Part shown: piece after piece, positions 31,948 through 39,878 of the stretch
Numbering within the stretch: the stretch's first letter is position 1
Layout of the letters: each line of letters starts with the position of its first letter
Assembly: GCA_002449955.1 (NCBI GenBank)
Contig: DJYD01000045.1
Span: forward strand, 1-47,442
Length of the DNA: 47,442 nt
Direction: 5' to 3'
Origin: Lachnospiraceae bacterium UBA6987
Lineage (GTDB): Bacteria > Bacillota > Clostridia > Lachnospirales > Lachnospiraceae
Notes under the pieces: generated by a model
Told to the model about the DNA's origin: nothing
The model's input: only the letters and a program-made list of their open reading frames with translations
Database searches by the model: none
Position numbers and translations under genes: made by a program

Positions 31948-33453
31948 ATGAATCTGCTTCAGAATTTAGGCCTCGGTTTTTCGATCCTGGCTGACCCCAT
32001 GGTTATTTTGTATTCCCTTATCGGCGTGGTTTGCGGCGTTATCATCGGCGCCCTGCCCGGCCTTGGCCCTTCCGTCGGTATAGCAGTCCTGCTTCCTCTG
32101 TGCTATGGCCTGTCACCTGCCTGCGCACTCTGCATGCTCTGCGGTATCTACTACGGCGCCATGTACGGTGGCTCGATCACCGCTATCCTGATCAATACGC
32201 CCGGCGACTCGGCTGCGATTATGACGACATTAGATGGGTACCCGCTAGCCCGAAAGGGACAGGCCGGCAAAGCTCTCGGCATGGCGTGCCTGGCTTCAGT
32301 TATCGGCGGTACGATTTCGGTCGTGCTGTTCATGACACTGGCACCGATCATCTCTAATTTTGCCACATCCTTTGGTCCGTCTGAGTATTTTGCGCTGATG
32401 GTGCTCGGCCTGACATCCATCGCCGGCATGACGGGCAAATCTCCGGCAAAGGGTTTCCTTGCCGCTTTCCTCGGACTGTTTGTTGCCGGTATCGGCATCG
32501 ATCTGGTCTTCGGTACGCCGAAATTCGTGTTTGGCAATGTCAACCTTTATTCCGGCATTGATTTTGTACCGGTTGCGATGGGCCTGTTCGGTATTGCGGA
32601 AATCATCTGCAATTTCGAAAACAACAACATCAAGGTCGAAAAAGATTCACTGAAGCTGAAGAAGCTTCTGCCGAATAAAGAAGAATGGAAACGGACTCTG
32701 CCGCATATCGGAAGAGGAACGATCCTCGGCTTCATTGTCGGCATGCTGCCCGGCGCCGGCGCCACGATTGCTTCGTTCCTGTCCTATGATATGGCAAAAC
32801 GGACCTCCAAACACAAAGAGGAATTTGGAACGGGTGTGGTTGAAGGTGTTGCCGCTCCCGAGTCTGCGAACAACGCTGCTTCCATGGGCGCTATGGTGCC
32901 TATGTTGACGCTCGGCGTACCTGGCTCCGGTGCAACCGCTATCATGATGGGTGCACTGATGATGCTCGGCATTTCGCCCGGCCCTTCATTTTTCCTGAAG
33001 AACGCTGAAGTGGCCTGGGGCCTTGTTGCCTCCATGTATCTGGGCAATGTCATCCTAGTCCTGATCGGTCTTGGTGCTTTAGGCCTGTTTGTCAAGATCC
33101 TGAACGTCAAAACCACAACCATGAATGCTCTGATTTTTGCATTCATCCTGATGGGTGCATTTGCCCTGGAGAATTCGATGTTTACGGTAGGCGTCACCTT
33201 GTTCTTCGGCATCATCGGATATTTCCTGAAGAAGCTGAAAGTGCCGGCAGCCCCTATGGTTTTAGCCCTCGTGCTTGGTGCGCTGACTGAGACAAACCTG
33301 AGACAGGCGCTGATCATCGACAACAATAATTTCTTCAAGGTCCTCACTCACCCGATCTCGGCAGTGATTCTTGTGATTGCTCTGTTCCTGGCATTCGGAA
33401 CCCCGATCAAGAATGCATTTGCCAAACTTCGGGCGAAGAAAAAAGCGGCTTAA
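31948..33453 (+). CDS. tctA: Tripartite tricarboxylate transporter, large membrane subunit (TctA)
   Basis: The 501-residue protein has about eleven membrane segments and the two family signatures: GALPGLGPSVGIAVLLPL near residues 35-52, with MYGGSITAILINTPGDSAA, and the repeated counterpart GMLPGAGATIASFLSYDMAK with PESANNAASMGAMVPMLTLGVPGSGATA. Each half contributes a PGxxP-like loop that binds the carboxylate. A strong AGGAGG lies upstream. It is driven by ion gradients rather than ATP and receives substrate from TctC. Confidence 0.95.
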   Translation: MNLLQNLGLGFSILADPMVILYSLIGVVCGVIIGALPGLGPSVGIAVLLPLCYGLSPACALCMLCGIYYGAMYGGSITAILINTPGDSAAIMTTLDGYPLARKGQAGKALGMACLASVIGGTISVVLFMTLAPIISNFATSFGPSEYFALMVLGLTSIAGMTGKSPAKGFLAAFLGLFVAGIGIDLVFGTPKFVFGNVNLYSGIDFVPVAMGLFGIAEIICNFENNNIKVEKDSLKLKKLLPNKEEWKRTLPHIGRGTILGFIVGMLPGAGATIASFLSYDMAKRTSKHKEEFGTGVVEGVAAPESANNAASMGAMVPMLTLGVPGSGATAIMMGALMMLGISPGPSFFLKNAEVAWGLVASMYLGNVILVLIGLGALGLFVKILNVKTTTMNALIFAFILMGAFALENSMFTVGVTLFFGIIGYFLKKLKVPAAPMVLALVLGALTETNLRQALIIDNNNFFKVLTHPISAVILVIALFLAFGTPIKNAFAKLRAKKKAA

Positions 33454-33477
33454 CAAAGCCCTGCTCACATTAAAATG

Positions 33478-33495
33478 ATCGGCTGACACGCCGAT
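33478..33495 (+). other. Small hairpin between tctA and tctC
   Basis: ATCGGC and GCCGAT form a 6-bp stem with a 6-base loop and no T-run, just before the binding-protein gene. Possibly a processing site. Confidence 0.35.
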
Positions 33496-33533
33496 ACAAT
33501 AGCTACTAAAAACAAAAAAGGAAGGAAAAAACA

Positions 33534-34562
33534 ATGAAAAAACTTATGGCACTGCTCCTTGCCGCGATAATGGTCTTCGCGCTGACGGCCTGCGGCGGCG
33601 ACACTCCGGCTTCTACTCCGGCCGCTTCCGGAGCTTCCACTCCTGCAGCTTCCGAGTCAACCGGTTGGGTTCCTACCAAGGACATCGAATTCGTCATTCC
33701 GTTTGGCGCCGGCGGTGGTAACGACATCATGGTCCGTAAGATGGTCGAAATCATCGAGAAGTACAAACTCTGCCCCGTGAATGTTGTCCCGGTCAATAAG
33801 AAGGGCGGCTCCGGTGTAGTTGGTTACACCTATCTGAAGGATTACAAAGCAGGTTACGAATATGCGCTGGCATCCACCTCTGCTTCCTTCTTTACTCAGC
33901 CGATCACCGGCAACTCCCCGTTCAGCCCGGACACCAAGGACTTCTCCTTTGTTGCTCACTTGGTAAAGGATCCTAGTGTTATCTGCGCTTCCAAGAAGTG
34001 GGATTTCAAGACGATCGATGATATCGTGAAATATGCGAAGGAAAACCCTGGCACCCTGAAGTGGGGCGGCGTTGGCAATGCTTCCGATGATGCTATTCTG
34101 CTGTACACCTTAAACACTCTGGCTGATGTTCAGATTACCTACGTTCCCTATGATGATCAGGGCATGCTGACAGCTGCTGTTCTTGGCGGACATATCGATC
34201 TTTGCTCTTCGTCTCTGGCCGAATCTGTCGAACACATGAAGAATGGTACCATGAACACTATCGCGGCTATTGCTGACAACCGTCTTCCGGACTTCCCGGA
34301 TCTGCCTACTGCCGTTGAACAGGGCTATCAGCTCGATCATCAGCAGAACCGTGGTATCGTTATGAACCCCGGTGTGAAGGATGAAGTACTTGCGTACTAT
34401 TCCGGCCTGTTCCAGAAGGTTGCTGAAACGGAAGACTGGAAGACCTTCGTGAAAGAAAACGCCATGGCTGACGCTTTTATGGGATACAAGGAATGGACCG
34501 CTTATGCCGAGGAAGTGAAAGAAGACTACACCACTTACCTGGCAATGGTCCCGAAGGACTGA
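33534..34562 (+). CDS. tctC: Tricarboxylate transporter solute-binding lipoprotein (TctC/Bug family)
   Basis: The 342-residue protein has a lipoprotein signal (lipobox LTAC, Cys20) and a short Ala/Ser/Thr-rich linker. The Bug-type domain follows: IEFVIPFGAGGGNDIMVR, VNKKGGSGVVGYTYLKD, GNASDDAILL, VLGGHIDLCSSSLAE and LPDFPDLPTAVEQGYQL. Bug proteins bind carboxylates through two backbone-lined beta loops and water bridges. Relatives bind citrate, terephthalate, glutamate or nicotinate, so the ligand cannot be read off. A very good terminator follows, which sets off the tctBAC unit from module copy 2. Confidence 0.93.
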   Translation: MKKLMALLLAAIMVFALTACGGDTPASTPAASGASTPAASESTGWVPTKDIEFVIPFGAGGGNDIMVRKMVEIIEKYKLCPVNVVPVNKKGGSGVVGYTYLKDYKAGYEYALASTSASFFTQPITGNSPFSPDTKDFSFVAHLVKDPSVICASKKWDFKTIDDIVKYAKENPGTLKWGGVGNASDDAILLYTLNTLADVQITYVPYDDQGMLTAAVLGGHIDLCSSSLAESVEHMKNGTMNTIAAIADNRLPDFPDLPTAVEQGYQLDHQQNRGIVMNPGVKDEVLAYYSGLFQKVAETEDWKTFVKENAMADAFMGYKEWTAYAEEVKEDYTTYLAMVPKD

Positions 34563-34616
34563 TCAGTTCTGATCCTGCATAAGCAGTCCGTCTTGCGGAC
34601 AGCTAAGTAAAGAGGG

Positions 34617-34647
34617 GGGATCCGGGCATTCCGCCCGGATCCCTTTT
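34617..34647 (+). terminator. Rho-independent terminator after tctC
   Basis: An 11-bp perfect stem GGGATCCGGGC with its complement and a 5-base loop is followed by T4. A weaker stem GTCCG/CGGAC (34586-34600) lies just upstream. Confidence 0.85.
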
Positions 34648-34689
34648 GCTAAGTTTGGCGTAAATCCATTATCAATCAGGAGTATACAC

Positions 34690-35412
34690 ATGAAAGTTAA
34701 TCAGGAACTGTGCGTCGGCTGCGGCAAATGCCTGCCATTCTGCCCGCAGGGCGCGATCCATGTAGAAAACAGAAAAGCTTATATCGATCAGGATGCCTGC
34801 GTCGAATGCGGCATCTGCGTACGTCAGATCGAATGCCCCAGAAAAGCATTTTATGAACCGCCGGAAGTCAACGAATGGCCGAGAAGCGTCCGCAAAGTGT
34901 TTGGTGATCCCACGGAGAAGCATCAGAGCACCGGCGTGCGCGGGAGAGGCACCGAAGAGGTCAAGACCAATGATGTAACCGGCCGTGTAAAACGCGGTGA
35001 AATCGGCTTTGCTCTTGAATTTGGCCGTCCGTCCATCGGTACGAAGGTGAAGGACGTTGAGGTCGTCACGATCCCGCTTGCTGAGCGCGGCATCGTTTTT
35101 GAACCCTGCAATCCCCTGACGTCTCTGCTGGATACGAAGACCGGCATCGTGCACGATGACGTGAGAGAAGAGAAGATCCTGTCTGCGATCGTTGAATTTG
35201 CCATCCCGTTTGAACGTTTTGAAGAGATTGCCGGCGTTGTCTATGAGGCGGCTAAACACTGCACGAATACCGTCTTTTCCTGGGGCCTTGTGGTCCGCTA
35301 TGAAGAGGACGGAACCATTGCTGCGGTCCCTGTGCTGGAAAAGATGGGGATTCATGTCCCGAAGAATGCCAAGGTCAATGTTGGCCTCGGTAAGCCGTTC
35401 TGCAATGAATAG
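34690..35412 (+). CDS. Module protein A, copy 2: di-[4Fe-4S] protein
   Basis: The 240-residue paralogue of A1 and A3 starts after CAGGAG. Cluster motif 1 is Cys8, 11, 14, 18. Motif 2 is Cys37, 40, 43, 49, two residues shorter before its last Cys than in A1 and A3. The signature GRGTEEVKTNDVTGR is at 85-99, followed by GFALEFGRPSIGT. The C-terminal domain has EFAIPFERFEEIA, NTVFSWGLVVRYEEDG and KVNVGLGKPF. It lies 43 bases after a strong terminator with no obvious promoter between, so expression may depend on readthrough. It is paired with B2 eleven bases downstream. Confidence 0.85.
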   Translation: MKVNQELCVGCGKCLPFCPQGAIHVENRKAYIDQDACVECGICVRQIECPRKAFYEPPEVNEWPRSVRKVFGDPTEKHQSTGVRGRGTEEVKTNDVTGRVKRGEIGFALEFGRPSIGTKVKDVEVVTIPLAERGIVFEPCNPLTSLLDTKTGIVHDDVREEKILSAIVEFAIPFERFEEIAGVVYEAAKHCTNTVFSWGLVVRYEEDGTIAAVPVLEKMGIHVPKNAKVNVGLGKPFCNE

Positions 35413-35423
35413 GAGGAAATGAC

Positions 35424-36071
35424 ATGTCACATACACTGCACCGTTTTGGTCCCGAAGAGACTTTTCAGAATGATTTTCCTTTTATTTCCCGCCCGGCCAT
35501 GAAGATCAACAGTGACGGGGCAGCCCCCAAAATGCGCCGCGTGATGGAGATCGCTCTCGACCATGAACCGGTCAACTGGGGCTCACTCACCACAAAGCAG
35601 AACCTGACCATGGGCTTTGACCGCGAGGAACTGTTAAATAAGACAGAAGACAACTCGCCGGCTATGGGCTGCTTTGATGACCGCGACAAGGTGGTTGCCG
35701 TCCTGAAGCAGTTAAAGGAAGAGGACCTTGGCATGTCTGTCGTTATCACCGGACTGCGTGATAAGGTCGAGGAAATGTGCCACGAGGCAGGCCTGACGCC
35801 GCATTCGGCGGACCTTGCCCTTGGCATCTTCGGCGCTACGGAGCTCCTTCCCGAAGATGAGACCCTGTGCTTCACGACCATGTGCGGCCACGCCATGCTG
35901 TCAGCCGGTCTTGTGCGTCAGATTCGTAAAGCAGTTCGTGAAGGCCGCATGACGCCTGAAGAAGGCGCTAAGATCCTGGCCAAGCCCTGCTACTGCGGCA
36001 TCTTCAATCAGACCCGCGCGGCTATGCTGTTAGAGCAGGAAAAAGAAGCGAATCAAAAGAACGAAGAGTAA
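35424..36071 (+). CDS. Module protein B, copy 2: His/Cys-conserved protein
   Basis: The 215-residue protein starts after AGGAGGAAATGAC. It keeps all invariant positions of the family: His3 and His6 in MSHTLHR, His127 in TPHS, Cys154 and His156 in TMCGHAM, and Cys189 and Cys191 in PCYCG. It is the most divergent of the three copies: the N-terminal third (DFPFISRPAMKINSDG, NWGSLTTKQN) replaces the LLVT-GIN and GS-x-GTI stretches of B1 and B3. This suggests a specialised partner or substrate. A 10-bp hairpin follows the stop. Confidence 0.82.
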   Translation: MSHTLHRFGPEETFQNDFPFISRPAMKINSDGAAPKMRRVMEIALDHEPVNWGSLTTKQNLTMGFDREELLNKTEDNSPAMGCFDDRDKVVAVLKQLKEEDLGMSVVITGLRDKVEEMCHEAGLTPHSADLALGIFGATELLPEDETLCFTTMCGHAMLSAGLVRQIRKAVREGRMTPEEGAKILAKPCYCGIFNQTRAAMLLEQEKEANQKNEE

Positions 36072-36080
36072 TGCTGTAAT

Positions 36081-36121
36081 CAAACAGGCCCATAGTATGT
36101 AAAGTCCATAAGGCCTGTTTG
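36081..36121 (+). terminator. Stem-loop between module copies 2 and 3
   Basis: CAAACAGGCC and GGCCTGTTTG pair over 10 bp with a 21-base loop. Only TTTG follows, so it is a weak terminator or a processing element between the modules. Confidence 0.5.
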
Positions 36122-36152
36122 GCAAGCGTTTGTCAAGTTGAGGAGGAAAACC

Positions 36153-36887
36153 ATGCTTGTTCATGAAGATTTATGCGTTGGCTGCGGACTGTGCGTGAAG
36201 TACTGCCCGGTTGGCGCGATTACAATCGTTGACCGTAAGGCTCACATTGATCAGGATAAATGCCTGGAATGTGGAACCTGCGGACGGCAGCGCATAGTGA
36301 AATGTCCGCGCGGCGCTCTCTATGAAAATCCTGGTGTATATACCTATCCGCGCTCGATTAGGAAGTTTTTCAGTGATCCGATGGCTTATCATCCGGAAAC
36401 GAAAGTGCCGGGGCGTGGCACGGAAGAGGTCAAAACCAATGACGTTACCGGCCGTGTCAAACGTGGTGAATACGGCATTGCGATCGAGATGGGACGTCCT
36501 ACAGTCGGTGCCAGCTACGTGGATGTTGAAAAGATGACCATGGCACTGTCAAAATTCAATATTGAATACGAAGCGAAGAACCCGGTTAAAACGCTGTTTC
36601 TTGATGAAAAGAAGGGCACGCTGAAGGAAGAAGCAAAACAGCAGAGTGTTATCAGCGGCATTATTGAATTCACAATTCCTGCCGAAGAACTGGAAGCGGT
36701 GCTTGAAACGATTATGGAAACGGCCAAGACTATCGATACCGTTTTCTCGCTGGATCTGATCTGCCGCTTCAGTGATGAAGATCCCTATAAGATGCCGGAA
36801 GTTCCGGTGCTGGAAAAATTCGGACTTGCGCCTCGCCCCAACAATAAGATTAATCTGGGGATGGGCAGACCGTTAGTGGAGGAATAA
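36153..36887 (+). CDS. Module protein A, copy 3: di-[4Fe-4S] protein
   Basis: The ATG at 36153 lies six bases after AGGAGG; the TTG at 36138 is less likely. The 244-residue protein has cluster motifs Cys8, 11, 14, 18 and Cys37, 40, 43, 51, the signature GRGTEEVKTNDVTGR (87-101) and GIAIEMGRPTVGA. The C-terminal domain has EFTIPAEELEAVL, DTVFSLDL and KINLGMGRP. The arrangement and sequence follow A1 closely. The conserved GRP triplets after the signature and at the C-terminus may form nucleotide or flavin contacts, a guess. The B3 gene begins three bases after its stop. Confidence 0.85.
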   Translation: MLVHEDLCVGCGLCVKYCPVGAITIVDRKAHIDQDKCLECGTCGRQRIVKCPRGALYENPGVYTYPRSIRKFFSDPMAYHPETKVPGRGTEEVKTNDVTGRVKRGEYGIAIEMGRPTVGASYVDVEKMTMALSKFNIEYEAKNPVKTLFLDEKKGTLKEEAKQQSVISGIIEFTIPAEELEAVLETIMETAKTIDTVFSLDLICRFSDEDPYKMPEVPVLEKFGLAPRPNNKINLGMGRPLVEE

Positions 36888-36890
36888 GAT

Positions 36891-37520
36891 ATGTCACATT
36901 CACTGCATAGAAGAGGTTCGTGTGAGAGCCTGAAAGATGACTACGTATTACTGGTAACTCCCTCGGTCGGCATCAATAATAAAGGATCAGCAGAGTTCCT
37001 TTGGAAAATTCTGGATATCGTGCAGGAGGTCGGCCCGGATAACCTGGGATCTTATGAGACCGGAACGATTTTTACCGGCGCAACGGTTGAAGAAATCCGC
37101 ACGGCTATGGGTGATACTCCCCGTGTGCGCTGCTGCTTTGACAGCAGAGAGAAAATGTTTGAAGTGCTTAAACGTATCAAAGCGCTGGATGCAGGTCTTT
37201 CTGTCGTCATCAGCGGTCTGAACGATGAAGTGCTGGATATGGCAAAAGAACTGGAACTGAAGCCGCATTCGGTAAACTATTCCCTTGGCATTCACGGCCG
37301 GACCGATAAGCTGCCGCCGGAAGAGGTGTTGGAGTTTGTAACGATGTGTGGTCACGGAATGGTTTCGAAGAATCTGGTCATTGAAAACATTGAAGCCGTC
37401 AGAGCCGGCAGGAAGAAAATCCACGATGCAGCAGTTGCAATTGCGCAGCCGTGCGTCTGCGGCATCTTTAATGTCGACAGAGCGGAAAAACTGTTAGAGA
37501 AGTTCTGCGGAAAAAACTAA
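36891..37520 (+). CDS. Module protein B, copy 3: His/Cys-conserved protein
   Basis: This 209-residue protein is translated from a GGAGG site that lies within the end of A3. It has His3 and His6 (MSHSLHRRG), a double Cys81-Cys82 before FD, His126 in KPHS, Cys153 and His155 in TMCGHGM, and Cys188 and Cys190 in PCVCG. It is nearly colinear with B1 without gaps in the central part. The very tight coupling to A3 supports a stoichiometric A-B complex. A terminator about 80 bases downstream closes the unit. Confidence 0.82.
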   Translation: MSHSLHRRGSCESLKDDYVLLVTPSVGINNKGSAEFLWKILDIVQEVGPDNLGSYETGTIFTGATVEEIRTAMGDTPRVRCCFDSREKMFEVLKRIKALDAGLSVVISGLNDEVLDMAKELELKPHSVNYSLGIHGRTDKLPPEEVLEFVTMCGHGMVSKNLVIENIEAVRAGRKKIHDAAVAIAQPCVCGIFNVDRAEKLLEKFCGKN

Positions 37521-37597
37521 AACCATAAGACAAATATGTGTCGTAAGACCTAAGATTCCATTTTCGAAATACTCAATCAGGATGGAAACTTTTTCTT

Positions 37598-37628
37598 AAC
37601 CCCTGTTACCTCTTGCAGGGGTTTTTTT
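37598..37628 (+). terminator. Rho-independent terminator after module copy 3
   Basis: AACCCCTG and CAGGGGTT with a 10-base loop are followed by a T7 run. The -10 box of the next gene begins immediately after. Confidence 0.9.
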
Positions 37629-37635
37629 GTATAAT
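37606..37635 (+). promoter_or_regulatory. Candidate promoter of the flavoprotein gene, overlapping the terminator
   Basis: A perfect TATAAT (37630-37635) follows the T-run. A weak -35 (TTACCT, 37606-37611) would lie in the terminator loop with an 18-base spacer. The start codon is about 30 bases downstream. Confidence 0.45.
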
Positions 37636-37666
37636 CATATTAGAAGTTTGCCTGGAAGGGGTATAT

Positions 37667-39304
37667 ATGAACGTTTTTGAGACAGAGGTGTTAGTTATTG
37701 GCGGAGGTTTGGCGGGCATGACAGCGGCTCTTTCTGCGAGAGCAAAGGGAGAAAGAGTGACGTTGATCTGTAAAAGCCTTGCAGGACATTCCGGTAATTC
37801 GATTGTGGCTGGAGCAGGTGTCTCTGTTTATAACCCTGAAAATGAACAGAGTGATTCAAAAGAACTGTACCGGGAAGATCTTCTTCATTCCGGAGCGGAT
37901 ATCAATGACCAAATGATGATATACAAGGTCATAAATGAATCAGCTGATGTTTTGCCATATTTGATCGATAATGGAGTCTCATTCCGATATTCTGGAAGTA
38001 AATTGATGGTAAAGCGGACAGGAGGGCATTCAGCGGCACGCTACTACTACACCGATTACAGTCAGAAACCTTATCAAACGAGAGGTCTGTCACTTACAGA
38101 ACCAATGGAGGCTTCTGCCGAGAGGGCAGGTGTTGAGATGATTCATCATGCATCTGTACTCAGACTGTTGAAAAACAAGGGGAAAATAGTCGGATGCATA
38201 TGTGCGGATCAAAATAATACACGATTCTGTATTCTGGCAAAGAGTGTTGTTCTTGCTGCTGGCGGAGGTGCGTCTTTATTCGCAAGGACAAACAACACTT
38301 CAGATGTGACCTGCGATTCTTATCGGTTGGCATTGGAGGCGGGAGCCTCGTTGAGAGATATGGAGTTTGTGCAGTTTTATCCGTGCGTAATGTTTCAGCC
38401 GGTCCGTCTTCAAATAGAGGGGTCTTTGTTTTCTGACGGTGCTGTTCTGCGGAATGTCAAGGGAGAGGAATTTATGCCTTTTTATAGTGCCGCAGGCAAC
38501 AAAGCCACAAGGGATGCTATGGCTATAGCCATTCAGTCGGAGATCAATGCGGGACGAGGGGAGAATGGTTGTGTCTTTGTGGACTGTTCCGGAATTGATA
38601 TCACGGTGCTGCAAACTAGATATAAAGAATTAGCCAGAACGTTGTCATCTCATCGATTCGATGTAAAAAAAGACTATCTTCCTGTTTGTCCTGCAGCTCA
38701 TTTCTACATGGGCGGGATCTGTGTTGACAGTGATTATTCGGCAGGTGTTCCCGGCCTGTATGCCTGCGGTGAGGCGGTGGGCGGATTACACGGCGCGAAT
38801 CGTCTGCCCGGTGCTGCATTGATGGAGGCAGTCGTGTCGGGGAGGATCGCCGGCCAAAAGGCGGCTGAATACGCAGAAAAAGCAGAGCAGAAAGATAGGA
38901 CCAGTATTGCTGACAATGGGGAAATGATTTCTTCCGGCATCGAGTGGAAACAGAAGATTCGCGAGCTGCGTGCTATGGCATGGAAAGAAGTCTCCATCGT
39001 CAGAAATGAAGCCTCGATTGAACGTTTTGAAAATTATCTGGAAGAGCAGAGAGGGGTCATAGAAGGCATGAGGGCTGGCACGGAAGTGGATCGCCGCGCG
39101 TATGAATATTTGTCATATTACATGACGGCGCAGATGCTGACCCTGTCTGCAAAAGAGAGAAAAGAAAGCCGGGGTGCACATTATCGCTCTGATTATACAA
39201 AGAGGGATGAGACGTTTGCCGGAAGCTTTGTCTGCACCTTGAGTGAGGACGATGAAATCAAGGTTGGTTTTGTGAAACAATTGGAGATGCCGGAAAAGGA
39301 ATAG
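37667..39304 (+). CDS. Fumarate reductase/L-aspartate oxidase-like FAD protein
   Basis: The ATG at 37667 follows GGAAGGGG; an earlier frame start at 37613 lies in the terminator. The 545-residue protein opens with the FAD motif VLVIGGGLAGMTAALSA (Gly12, Gly14, Gly17) and contains SGNSIVAGAGVSV, TGGHSAARYYYTD, VLAAGGGASLFART, CPAAHFYMGGI and the Arg of HGANRLPGAALMEAVVSGRIAG. These are the catalytic elements of the succinate dehydrogenase / fumarate reductase flavoprotein family. The C-terminal helical domain is present. It could reduce or oxidise an unsaturated dicarboxylate, possibly using electrons from the neighbouring [4Fe-4S] A proteins, an inference from position. Confidence 0.9.
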   Translation: MNVFETEVLVIGGGLAGMTAALSARAKGERVTLICKSLAGHSGNSIVAGAGVSVYNPENEQSDSKELYREDLLHSGADINDQMMIYKVINESADVLPYLIDNGVSFRYSGSKLMVKRTGGHSAARYYYTDYSQKPYQTRGLSLTEPMEASAERAGVEMIHHASVLRLLKNKGKIVGCICADQNNTRFCILAKSVVLAAGGGASLFARTNNTSDVTCDSYRLALEAGASLRDMEFVQFYPCVMFQPVRLQIEGSLFSDGAVLRNVKGEEFMPFYSAAGNKATRDAMAIAIQSEINAGRGENGCVFVDCSGIDITVLQTRYKELARTLSSHRFDVKKDYLPVCPAAHFYMGGICVDSDYSAGVPGLYACGEAVGGLHGANRLPGAALMEAVVSGRIAGQKAAEYAEKAEQKDRTSIADNGEMISSGIEWKQKIRELRAMAWKEVSIVRNEASIERFENYLEEQRGVIEGMRAGTEVDRRAYEYLSYYMTAQMLTLSAKERKESRGAHYRSDYTKRDETFAGSFVCTLSEDDEIKVGFVKQLEMPEKE

Positions 39305-39366
39305 TTTTCCGGAAACAATAGTTGGGGCAATAATCAAGACAACAGACGGATTAGGAAGAGAAATCT

Positions 39367-39789
39367 ATGCTCAGTGTATGAGTGAAAACAGGCGGGGTCG
39401 TCCTGATCATAGCCATTGGATATATCATGAAAAAGACGGGAAGTCTGCCGGAATCAGCAGCCAAGATCCTGACAAAAATCATGGTCAAGGTAACGCTTCC
39501 CTGTGTTTTTATCTGTAATCTGAACGGACTGACGATATCAAAAGATATGACAGCGGCGCTGCTCTGACGGCTTGGGGTGGAAGTCGCTTTGATCGCTTGG
39601 TTTGGGCTTATTCCCTTCGGTGCTGTTCGCGAGGCAATGATCATTGCGATGTTTGCCCCGCTTCCGACATCCGCTCCGGCAATGGCTTTGAACTTTGGCT
39701 ATAAGGACAGTGCCGTTGCCTTCGGGGCTTCAGCAACACTGATCGTCAGTATTATCATGACGAGTATTGTTTGTGCGATGCTGTTCTGA
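39367..39789 (+). pseudogene. Decayed AEC-family transporter gene
   Basis: The frame from ATG 39367 aligns with the intact transporter at 22067. Codon 5 is TGA where the intact gene has TGG. A second in-frame TGA (39565-39567) stands where the intact gene has the Trp67 codon. About 160 codons (roughly residues 72-233 of the intact protein) are missing after LGV. The C-terminal part resumes with IAWFGLIPFG and runs colinearly to ...IVCAMLF. The ribosome site AGGAAG remains. It is therefore a remnant, not two small genes. Confidence 0.88.
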
Positions 39790-39826
39790 CCGTGGATGAT
39801 AATAAAGAATTCATCTGATAAAATCT

Positions 39827-39856
39827 AAAAAGGCGGGCTGCATTTCTGCAGCCCGC
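39827..39856 (-). terminator. Terminator of the minus-strand carboxylate operon
   Basis: Read leftward, GCGGGCTGCA pairs perfectly with TGCAGCCCGC across a 4-base loop and runs into T5. It ends the operon about 20 bases after the HD gene. Confidence 0.88.
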
Positions 39857-39878
39857 TAAAAGGAGAGAAGAATCTGTT

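Noticed and set aside
30002..37520. Recent tandem duplication or assembly error for the three A-B copies
   Set aside because: The copies differ along their length and in cluster spacing, with different intergenic DNA and a full importer between copies 1 and 2. They are old paralogues, not artefacts.
39382..39789. Two separate small membrane-protein genes (39382-39567 and 39577-39789)
   Set aside because: Both align in one frame to the N- and C-terminal parts of the intact AEC transporter at 22067, with TGA at Trp positions and a middle deletion. One pseudogene explains both.
39367..39789. UGA recoded as selenocysteine or tryptophan
   Set aside because: TGA ends other genes in the window (for example tctC at 34562), no SECIS-like element was evident, and the gene also lacks about 160 codons.
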